Positions 25,251 through 31,387 of a stretch of 38,215 nt of DNA are shown here, in pieces. Each line of letters begins with the position of its first letter. Position 1 is the first letter of the stretch. This DNA is from a virus. Made by a program: the position numbers and the translations under genes. Under the pieces are notes generated by a model that was not told where the DNA came from, searched no databases, and worked only from the letters and a program-made list of their open reading frames with translations. Location: the IMG/VR virus record IMGVR_UViG_3300044695_003444, positions 1-38,215 of that record. One strand, written 5' to 3'.

Positions 25251-25589
25251 TCACCACCCCAACTCACGCCTCAGGTCGTCCGCCGAGATCGAGAAATCCT
25301 CCCCCTCGAGCTCACCCAGATCCTTGAGGTCCTCAAGCCTTCGCCGTGCCGCGGCACGCACCTTGATCCCAGGCGCGTTGTTCCTGCTCCCCTCGACCTC
25401 GGCCTTTGCCCTTGGCGCTCTGGCCCTCGGTACTCGCGCCTCGCTCACCAGCCCGTCCCTCACCACCTCGACGGTCGTCACCCGAGCCTTGCACCCCAGG
25501 CACTCCCGTCGGCGAGCAATCCACTCGCCAGTCCCCCTGGTCTCCAGCACTCGGGTCATCACCCCACACGCTCGGCAATTCAGCACCAC
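25251..25589 (-). CDS. Zinc-ribbon protein resembling the NrdR N-terminus
   Basis: A 112-residue protein with two cysteine pairs, C5-x2-C8 and C30-x2-C33, in a frame like the NrdR zinc ribbon (TRVLETRGTGEW...ARRRECLGCKARVTTVEVV). The ATP-cone domain of true NrdR is absent; instead there is a basic Ala/Arg region (about 50-85) and an acidic C-terminus (LGELEGEDFSISADDLRREL). The start is GTG, with GAGGG upstream. It lies between the origin-like repeats and terS. It probably binds DNA or RNA and may regulate phage genes. An anti-host or late-gene regulator role is a guess. Confidence 0.65.
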   Translation of the reverse strand: MVLNCRACGVMTRVLETRGTGEWIARRRECLGCKARVTTVEVVRDGLVSEARVPRARAPRAKAEVEGSRNNAPGIKVRAAARRRLEDLKDLGELEGEDFSISADDLRRELGW

Positions 25590-25623
25590 CCACCCTCACC
25601 ACCAGTTTTTGTTTTCCTTCCCA

Positions 25624-25810
25624 TGCTTCACCGAATTGCTTCACGCACTCTCCCCCTAAAGGGGGAGTGTGTGCCGTGAAGCATTAATTCGGCCGCTTCA
25701 CACTGCTTCATGAAGCATCGTGAAGCATGAAGCACCCCCATTTCGACCCACTTTGCGTCACCTGCTTCACGCTTCGCAGTGCTTCATGAAGCATCGTGAA
25801 GCGTGAAGCA
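25624..25810. repeat. Iteron-like TGCTTC/GAAGCA repeat field, candidate replication origin
   Basis: The 239-base gap after the helicase gene carries at least ten copies of TGCTTC or its complement GAAGCA, often as CGTGAAGCAT. A 31-base direct repeat occurs at 25704-25734 and 25780-25810 with one mismatch. At 25637-25683 outer arms TGCTTCACG and CGTGAAGCA enclose CTCCCCC-TAAA-GGGGGAG, giving a long hairpin. Such clustered direct and inverted repeats next to a primase-helicase gene are typical of phage origins. The origin function is inferred. Confidence 0.6.
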
Positions 25811-25828
25811 GTCCCTACCCTGGCCAAC

Positions 25829-27826
25829 TCAGAGCCCCTCGACCATCCCCTGGTTGATCCAAAACGGGGCATCCTGACCCTCAGCCAAGCTGAAGATCGT
25901 CCTCTTGGAATTACTGCGACGCTGGTCTCGCTGACCCTCTGGCGGTGCTGGCCGACGCCTCACGACCTCATCGATGAGTCTGTCCAGCGGCACTGAGCCA
26001 CTTGCATCGGCCAGTTCCTGGTAGGTCTCGACCACCAGCCGCTCGACCTGGCCGAGCTTGCGTGGCTGGTCTTCCTCCTTGGCTGGGAGCTCTGCTGGCA
26101 CGACAACACATGAGTCGATGACGTCACCGTCGTCGTCGACACCCACCGGCACGACCTCCAGGTCGAAGGCCCAGAGCGTGTTGTCCTCGGAGTCTTTGCT
26201 CTTAGTAAGTTGCATCGTGCGGCACTGATCGGTCCTCACAACCTCCAGTTCGGCGTCTGCTGCAGCGCGCAATCCAGACCACCCTCGAGCCCCTTTTGAG
26301 GAGTCCTTGCCGGCGTGGTGGATGAGCAGGACGGTCGCGCCAGTGGCCTCTTTGATCCGGTTGCAGTGCGCCAGAGCACGCCCGATGTCCTCACCTGAGT
26401 TCTCGTTCGCGCCTGGGATGACCTGGGAAAGTGTGTCGACAATGATCAGATCGGTAGGGCCCCAGCCCTTGATCGACCTGGCCAGATCGACCGAGTCGGA
26501 CTTCTCCAGCAGGTTCGGAGCCGCGTGGACGATGCCCAGGTCCTTCAGATCGTCGAAGTCGATCATGTGGTGCTTGGCATAGGCCTGCAGTCGTTTGCGG
26601 AAACCGCCAGCGCCCTCTGCCGCGATGTACACAACCCGACCGCGCTTTGTCTTGTAGTTACGCCAGGACTTGCCCTGTGTAATGTGGACCGCCAGGTCCA
26701 AGGCCATGAACGACTTGCCAGATCCGCTTGCGCCGAACATGACGATGAGGTCGGCTCTGGGGAGCACGTTCTTAATGAGCCAGGACTGTGGCGCTTGGGC
26801 AGTGAACGCCCCCGGCTCGATCACCGGGAACCGGTTGGGAGCCGCCTGGCCTGACTCAGTCAGTGAGCCTGGGGCACTGGCCGAGATCACCTCGAAGTCA
26901 GACGCCGTGGCTAGGTTGGTGTTGACATAGGCCCCGTGCTGCGTGGCCAGACGGATGAGTGACCTGGCAGTGGCGAGCTTGCCGGTGGCCCGACCGAACG
27001 ACTCCCAGCGGCTTCGCAGTGCCTCGCGGCCGGGGTACTTGGCACCGGCCGCAGACCAGGTGTCCCACAGGTCGAAGCCCTGGCCAGACGTCTCGTGGTG
27101 TAGGGCCATGCCAACGCGCAGCCACACCTCGTGCGGGGAGTCAGCATCGAGCACGTCCAGGCAGTCCTGGATCTGCTGGCCAGTCAGGCCCACCGCAGGC
27201 TCGTAGGTCATCAGCGGATCGTCCACGTCCTGCTGGGCGAAGCGCGCATGGCACAGGGCAGCGACGGCTGGCGTGACGTCCTCGATCGTCTCCTCGAGGC
27301 CGAAAACGTCGGTCGATGGGGTCGTGTTACCGGTAAAGGTTACAAAGCCGGAGGACGAGAACACTTCAAACCCGAATCGCCCGCCTTGATCCTTTGCATT
27401 GCCCAGGTGGCCACGCATGAATGCGCGCACGCCCTGGCCGGATGGGGAGAACTCGGAATACGTGGAGTCGATGAGCCGCTCGACCTCTGGGTCGATGCCG
27501 TCAGGGCCCACGCAGCGATCGAAGTCGAGTGCCACCAGGTTGAAGTCGGCGAGCAGTGCCAGGCCCACACCGTCCATGCCCCTGCGGGCAGCGGCAGCAC
27601 GCGCGGCCTCGAAGGTGGTCAGCTTGGCTCGGTCCTCAGGCCTGCCCTGGATGCCGTGCCGGCGACCACCATTGACGTAGTACGGAACCTTGCGCGGTTT
27701 GACCTCAGCGGCCACCGACTCGTAGCGCCAACAGAGCCACCCCTGGAGGTCTTTGAGGGCGGATGGGCACGTAAGAGAAGACAGGGACGGGTTGATTGAG
27801 CTCACGTTGTTCGGCCTCGCGCTCAC
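25829..27826 (-). CDS. Primase-polymerase / RepA-like helicase fusion
   Basis: A 665-residue replication protein. Residues about 20-200 form an archaeo-eukaryotic type primase-polymerase domain with LVALDFD (D101 and D103 as metal ligands) and SPSGQGVRAFMRG, where Arg134 stands at the position often held by His. About 215-295 is a PriCT-2-like region (QIQDCLDVLDADSPHEVWLR). About 350-570 is a RecA-type helicase with Walker A GASGSGKS (365-372), Walker B LIIVDTLSQ (D464) and LLIHHAGKDSSKGARG. A winged C-terminus follows. The GTG start overlaps the HTH gene stop as GTGA. It would prime and unwind at the origin, whose candidate lies just past its 3' end. Confidence 0.88.
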   Translation of the reverse strand: MSARPNNVSSINPSLSSLTCPSALKDLQGWLCWRYESVAAEVKPRKVPYYVNGGRRHGIQGRPEDRAKLTTFEAARAAAARRGMDGVGLALLADFNLVALDFDRCVGPDGIDPEVERLIDSTYSEFSPSGQGVRAFMRGHLGNAKDQGGRFGFEVFSSSGFVTFTGNTTPSTDVFGLEETIEDVTPAVAALCHARFAQQDVDDPLMTYEPAVGLTGQQIQDCLDVLDADSPHEVWLRVGMALHHETSGQGFDLWDTWSAAGAKYPGREALRSRWESFGRATGKLATARSLIRLATQHGAYVNTNLATASDFEVISASAPGSLTESGQAAPNRFPVIEPGAFTAQAPQSWLIKNVLPRADLIVMFGASGSGKSFMALDLAVHITQGKSWRNYKTKRGRVVYIAAEGAGGFRKRLQAYAKHHMIDFDDLKDLGIVHAAPNLLEKSDSVDLARSIKGWGPTDLIIVDTLSQVIPGANENSGEDIGRALAHCNRIKEATGATVLLIHHAGKDSSKGARGWSGLRAAADAELEVVRTDQCRTMQLTKSKDSEDNTLWAFDLEVVPVGVDDDGDVIDSCVVVPAELPAKEEDQPRKLGQVERLVVETYQELADASGSVPLDRLIDEVVRRRPAPPEGQRDQRRSNSKRTIFSLAEGQDAPFWINQGMVEGL

Positions 27827-28050
27827 GACTCAACCTCGAACCGCGCGGGGTACAGGATCTCGAGCTCAGTCAGGTCTGGCTGGAAGAACGTGGCCAGTCG
27901 CTCGGCCAGGGCTGGTGATGCACCACGCATCTGCCTTTCAATCTTTGAAAGGTTGGCGGGGTGAGTGCTGACGGCTGATGCCACGTCATGGATGGACAGG
28001 CCACGCTCAAGGCGAAGTCGGCGAAGGGGTGAAATAGGTACGGTGGTCAT
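27823..28050 (-). CDS. Cro-sized HTH (XRE) regulator
   Basis: A 75-residue protein consisting almost only of an XRE-type helix-turn-helix: LRLERGLSIHDVASAVSTHP, NLSKIERQMRGASPALAERL. The start is ATG at 28050; a TTG frame start at 28092 would run into the palindromes. It is transcribed away from the CI-like repressor gene and overlaps the helicase start by 4 bases. Its size, place and orientation fit a Cro-like regulator at the head of the leftward replication operon. It is a candidate ligand for the nearby 15-bp sites or for the 19-bp sites at 22282-22346. Confidence 0.8.
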   Translation of the reverse strand: MTTVPISPLRRLRLERGLSIHDVASAVSTHPANLSKIERQMRGASPALAERLATFFQPDLTELEILYPARFEVES

Positions 28051-28069
28051 GGGATGATGGGCACGTTTG

Positions 28070-28119
28070 TTGCCTTGGAGGCAGTTAGCCAAGCAATTTG
28101 GAATTTGCTTTTAAGGCAA
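28070..28119. promoter_or_regulatory. Left operator region between HTH regulator and repressor
   Basis: Two 15-bp palindromes, TTGCCT-TGG-AGGCAG (28070-28084) and TTGCTT-TTA-AGGCAA (28105-28119), lie in the divergent gap; a weaker half site (AGCAA at 28092-28096) lies between them. They match the pair on the other side of the repressor gene. No convincing -35/-10 pair was found for either direction, so promoter position is open. The sites would mediate autoregulation of the repressor and control of the leftward operon. Confidence 0.7.
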
Positions 28120-28186
28120 CTCTACCGCACCTCTCATCACTTCGAGGGATTTGCGAGATCAATCCTTACCGGTAACACTTCGCGCC

Positions 28187-28822
28187 ATGACCAACCTTCA
28201 ACGCCGTCCGACGCTCCTGCTTGGCGCAGCAATACGCCGGCTCAGGACTGAGCGCGGCATGACACTCGATCAATTAGCCTCGACGATTGGCATCGACCGA
28301 GCGACACTATCGAAGATCGAGACGGGCAGACAATCCGCGACTGTGCAGCGGGTTGAGCAGATAGCCGCAACATTAGGGCTTGCGCCGATCGACATTTACT
28401 TGGCCGGGGATAACGGCAATGTCGAGGATGGACCCGAACTGACCGGCCGGGTACCGTTGATTTCTTGGGTGCAAGCCGGGGTCTGGCAAGACGTGATCGA
28501 TAATTTACAACCTGGCCAAGGTGAGCGAATTGCAACAACTTGGCCTGCCAGAGCGCACACTTTTGCGTTGCGCGTCCGCGGCGACTCGATGGAGCCTAAG
28601 TTTCCAGACGGCTGCATCATCATCGTTGAGCCTGACGACACCGCAACCCATGGCAACTACGTGATCGTCCGCCAGAACGGCGACGAGGCCACCTTCAAGC
28701 AGTTGATCAGCGACGGTGGCACCTGGCTCTTGAAGCCGCTCAACCCGCGCTATCCGATCCTGCCGATGTCCGGCGACTCGGTGATCGTCGGCGTTGTGAA
28801 ACGCATCGAGATGGACGTCTAA
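28187..28822 (+). CDS. CI/LexA-type self-cleaving repressor
   Basis: A 211-residue lysogeny repressor. The N-terminal HTH spans about 11-68 (MTLDQLASTIGIDRATLSKI). The C-terminal S24 peptidase domain has the cleavage site A97-G98 (WVQAGVW), nucleophile S134 (RGDSMEP) and lysine K171 (ATFKQL), the full set needed for RecA-stimulated self-cleavage. It would dimerise and bind the TTGCCT-N3-AGGCAA sites on both sides of its gene, and DNA damage would induce the prophage. I prefer ATG at 28187; TTG at 28151 gives a 12-residue extension with GAGGG close upstream and cannot be excluded. A strong terminator follows. Confidence 0.92.
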   Translation: MTNLQRRPTLLLGAAIRRLRTERGMTLDQLASTIGIDRATLSKIETGRQSATVQRVEQIAATLGLAPIDIYLAGDNGNVEDGPELTGRVPLISWVQAGVWQDVIDNLQPGQGERIATTWPARAHTFALRVRGDSMEPKFPDGCIIIVEPDDTATHGNYVIVRQNGDEATFKQLISDGGTWLLKPLNPRYPILPMSGDSVIVGVVKRIEMDV

Positions 28823-28849
28823 TCCTAAGGACCTAACCCTTAAGGATTA
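28820..28849. repeat. Inverted repeat at the repressor stop codon
   Basis: TAATCCT (28820-28826, containing the stop) and AGGATTA (28843-28849) form an imperfect hairpin without a U-run. It could stabilise the 3' end of the repressor mRNA upstream of the real terminator. Confidence 0.4.
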
Positions 28850-28886
28850 GCAGCACAAATAGCGTTTCAGTTTCACCACACCGACA

Positions 28887-28915
28887 AACCACCATACATT
28901 GGTGGTTTTTTTTTT
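28887..28915 (+). terminator. Rho-independent terminator after the repressor gene
   Basis: AACCACCA pairs with TGGTGGTT around TACAT, followed by ten T residues. It separates the repressor transcript from the early operon promoter just downstream. Confidence 0.9.
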
Positions 28916-28936
28916 GTGTCTGAAATATTTTGCGGA

Positions 28937-28996
28937 TTGCCTTGCAGGCAACCCATTTTTTCCTTTAGCATCACACCCATGTTGCCTTTAACGCAC
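28937..28996 (+). promoter_or_regulatory. Right operator and early rightward promoter
   Basis: TTGCCT-TGC-AGGCAA (28937-28951) is a near-perfect 15-bp palindrome, and TTGCCT-TTA-ACGCAC (28982-28996) is a weaker second site. A possible promoter, TTGCAG (28942-28947), 18 bases, TAGCAT (28966-28971), lies between, with the expected start near the second site. A repressor at the first site would cover the -35 region. The promoter hexamers are poor matches, so operator assignment is firmer than promoter assignment. Confidence 0.6.
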
Positions 28997-29009
28997 ATGG
29001 AGAGTCGTG

Positions 29010-29165
29010 ATGCACCCCACCACCCGCCGCTTTGACCAGTCCTGGTCGCACTGCAACCCTCGGGAAGAACTCAGTACTGCAGCCGGTTTCATTGCTGGCG
29101 CAGCAGCCGGTTGTGTCTTCTGGGCTGCGCTCTTTTCGATCCTGTGCTTGTCGGAATTGTTCTGA
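29010..29165 (+). CDS. Small single-pass membrane protein, first early gene
   Basis: A 51-residue protein with a well placed ribosome site, GGAGAG six bases before the ATG. The first 22 residues are polar (MHPTTRRFDQSWSHCNPREE); residues about 25-48 are a membrane helix (GFIAGAAAGCVFWAALFSIL). Its stop and the next start share a base (TGATG). As the first gene after the early operator it is likely made at once on infection or induction. Function unknown; superinfection exclusion or a host-takeover role is possible but not shown. Confidence 0.65.
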   Translation: MHPTTRRFDQSWSHCNPREELSTAAGFIAGAAAGCVFWAALFSILCLSELF

Positions 29166-29539
29166 TGAGCACCTCGTTCGACATGATCCCGCACCTCCTG
29201 GCGGATCTGCTGGAGGAGCAACGGCGCACCAATGACGCGATCGCCGCCCTGGCCAAGTCCCTGGCCATCGCCGTCGACGCCCAGCGCTATCGCGAGCAGA
29301 AGGCGATCGTCGCAGAGCCCCCGGTCGAGGCTGTAGTGGAAGCGCCCGAGGCACCTGCGTCCACGTCTGACGAGGTCTTCAAGGAGGCCGCCGAGGCCAT
29401 CAAGAGCCTGGGACGCAAGTCGGGCGTGAAGGCCGCTGAGGCCGTCCTGTCTGAGTTCGGTGCCAAGCGATTGGGTGAGGTGCCCTCAGACCGCATCCCT
29501 GAGGTGCTGGGGCGCATTCGCGAGGCTCAAGCAGCATGA
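29165..29539 (+). CDS. Early helical protein of unknown function
   Basis: A 124-residue protein. The N-terminal helix HLLADLLEEQRRTNDAIAAL looks like a coiled coil, the middle is a Glu/Ala/Pro linker, and the C-terminal ~55 residues (EAIKSLGRKSGVKAAEAVLS, FGAKRLGEVPSDRIPEVLG) form a small helical domain I recall from phage early proteins next to recombination genes. The start at 29165 overlaps the previous stop, and the stop overlaps the next start as ATGA. A DNA-processing accessory role is inferred from place. Confidence 0.7.
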   Translation: MSTSFDMIPHLLADLLEEQRRTNDAIAALAKSLAIAVDAQRYREQKAIVAEPPVEAVVEAPEAPASTSDEVFKEAAEAIKSLGRKSGVKAAEAVLSEFGAKRLGEVPSDRIPEVLGRIREAQAA

Positions 29540-30777
29540 GCCACTCACTCCTTGCCCCATCGGGGGCTAGCAAGTGGATGGCCTGCCCTGGCTCTATCCG
29601 CATGGAGCAAGGCCTGCCCGACACCGCAGGGTTTGATGCGGCTGAGGGCACCGCGGCGCATGAGCTTGCTGCGATGTGCCTCACCAATGGCATCGCGGCC
29701 AAGGACCTTGTCGGCACAGAGATCAAGGTCCGCTCGCGAGTCTTTGTGGTCGACCAGGACATGGCCCGCCACGTCCAGACGTATGTGGACACGGTCATCA
29801 CCATGGTCGGTGGGGCACCTCAATCAGTCGAGCGGCGGGTCGACTTCAGCGACTTCCTTGGTGTGCGCGGATCAACCGGCACCGCGGACGCGATCGGGTT
29901 CCTTCACGGCGCTCGAGAGATCCAGGTCCACGATCTGAAGTTTGGACGTGGGGTGAAGGTCTACGCAGAGAACAACAAGCAACTCATGCTGTACGCACTT
30001 GGTGCGCTTGCAGGGTGCGGCTTCGACCCTGACAACCCAACGCAATTCCGCCTGGTGATTCACCAGCCGCGCCTGGACCACGTCAGCGAGTGGGTCATCA
30101 GCGTCGAGGACCTGCTTGCTTTTGGGCGTGAGGCCAAGCGCGCAGCGCAGCGGGTGATCTATTGCTTGGAAGAGGACTTCGACCCGGCCACAGACCTGCT
30201 GGCTGGCGAGGAGCAGTGCCGCTGGTGCAAGGCCAAAGCGACCTGCCCTGCCCTGCGTGAGCATGTCCTGTCCGCCGTGTCCGACGACTTTGTCGATCTG
30301 ACCAAGCCCATCAAACCGCAACTCGCTTCAGCGGTCGAGCGTCTCGAGTCATCGGACGGCACGCACATCGCGAACTGCCTGGGGGCCGTTGACCTTATCG
30401 AAGGCTGGTGCAAGTCAGTCCGCGCCAAGGCCGAGAGCGACCTGCTGGAAGGGCGTGACGTGCCCGGTTTCAAGTTGGTCGAAGGCAAGCGTGGCCACCG
30501 CAAGTGGGCCGAACCAAAGCAGGTCGAGGCACTGCTGAAGTCCATGCGGCTCAAGCACCAACAGATCTACGACTACTCATTGATTAGCCCCACCCAGGCC
30601 GAGCGTCTTGCAAAGGCAGACGCGATCGGCGAGCGGCAGTGGGCGAAGCTGCAGCAGCAGATCACCCAAGCGACGGGTGGGCCAAGTGTGGTGCCCGTTG
30701 CAGACAAGAGACCGGCCATTGGGCCGATCGCAACCATGGACGACTTCAACGTCCTCACCGACCTGGAGCAAGTATGA
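29536..30777 (+). CDS. DUF2800 nuclease, Cas4/RecB-like with probable Fe-S cluster
   Basis: A 413-residue protein of the DUF2800 family, in the PD-(D/E)XK nuclease group. Nuclease residues visible: H42 (GTAAHEL), D118 (GTADAI), D133 and K135 (VHDLKFG) and Q149 (NNKQLMLY). Cysteines C17 (ACPGS) and C228-x2-C231-x5-C237 (CRWCKAKATC) have the spacing of a Cas4/AddB-type 4Fe-4S cluster. It would process DNA ends for replication or recombination. It is coupled to the ssDNA-binding protein gene by ATGA, a pairing found in many phages. Confidence 0.88.
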   Translation: MSHSLLAPSGASKWMACPGSIRMEQGLPDTAGFDAAEGTAAHELAAMCLTNGIAAKDLVGTEIKVRSRVFVVDQDMARHVQTYVDTVITMVGGAPQSVERRVDFSDFLGVRGSTGTADAIGFLHGAREIQVHDLKFGRGVKVYAENNKQLMLYALGALAGCGFDPDNPTQFRLVIHQPRLDHVSEWVISVEDLLAFGREAKRAAQRVIYCLEEDFDPATDLLAGEEQCRWCKAKATCPALREHVLSAVSDDFVDLTKPIKPQLASAVERLESSDGTHIANCLGAVDLIEGWCKSVRAKAESDLLEGRDVPGFKLVEGKRGHRKWAEPKQVEALLKSMRLKHQQIYDYSLISPTQAERLAKADAIGERQWAKLQQQITQATGGPSVVPVADKRPAIGPIATMDDFNVLTDLEQV

Positions 30778-31307
30778 AAGTGAAGTTAGCGAATGTCCGC
30801 CTGGCGTTCCCCGCCCTGTTCGAGCCCAAGACCGTCAACGGTGAGGGCGATCCGGCCTTCTCCGCATCGTTCCTGATGCCACCCGATCACCCGGCAGTGG
30901 CCGAGATCCGCGAGGCGATGGAGACCTTGGGCAAGGAGAAGTGGGGCGCGAAGTGGCCCGCGGTGAAGAAAGAGCTCGACGCGCGCGACAAGGGCGCGCT
31001 GCATGACGGCGATAGCAAGTCGAGCTATGGCGGGTTCGAGGGGAACCTGTTCATTAGCGCACGCAGCAAGACCCGTCCCCTGGTGATCGATCGCGACAAG
31101 ACGCCCCTGGTTGAGCGTGATGGGCGTCCGTATGCGGGTTGCTTTGTGAACGCAACCGTCGACCTCTGGTGCCAGGACAACGCCTATGGCAAGCGCATCA
31201 ACGCCTCGCTGCGTGGCGTTCAGTTTGCGCGTGACGGTGATGCCTTTGGCGGTGGTGGTGTGGCCACTGCAGATGAGTTCGATGAACTGGTCGACGACCT
31301 GGTCTAA
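30774..31307 (+). CDS. Single-stranded DNA-binding protein (DUF2815 / Enc34 family)
   Basis: A 177-residue protein beginning VKLANVRLAFPALFEPKTVN and carrying PAFSASFLMPPDHP and GNLFISARSKTRPLVIDR, the pattern of the Enc34-like ssDNA-binding family. The acidic C-terminus (DEFDELVDDLV) is typical of phage SSBs that recruit partners. ATG at 30774 overlaps the DUF2800 stop. A strong terminator follows 25 bases after the stop. It would protect single strands during replication and recombination. Confidence 0.88.
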   Translation: MKVKLANVRLAFPALFEPKTVNGEGDPAFSASFLMPPDHPAVAEIREAMETLGKEKWGAKWPAVKKELDARDKGALHDGDSKSSYGGFEGNLFISARSKTRPLVIDRDKTPLVERDGRPYAGCFVNATVDLWCQDNAYGKRINASLRGVQFARDGDAFGGGGVATADEFDELVDDLV

Positions 31308-31332
31308 GTGAATCGCAAGACGTCTCCCCTTA

Positions 31333-31357
31333 CCCGGCCTACGGGCCGGGCTTTTTT
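31333..31357 (+). terminator. Rho-independent terminator inside the early operon
   Basis: CCCGGCC pairs with GGCCGGG around TACG, followed by C and six T residues. It lies between the ssDNA-binding protein gene and the DNA polymerase gene. It would lower polymerase expression unless read-through or antitermination occurs. Confidence 0.88.
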
Positions 31358-31387
31358 CGCAAGCGGTGCTTGCACTGCTGCCGAAAG

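Noticed and set aside
25624-25810. CRISPR array
   Set aside because: The repeats are short, irregularly spaced and in both orientations, with no uniform spacers and no cas genes.
27131-27799. 222-codon plus-strand frame opposite the primase-helicase
   Set aside because: Antisense to a gene with clear motifs; low-complexity composition and no ribosome site evidence.
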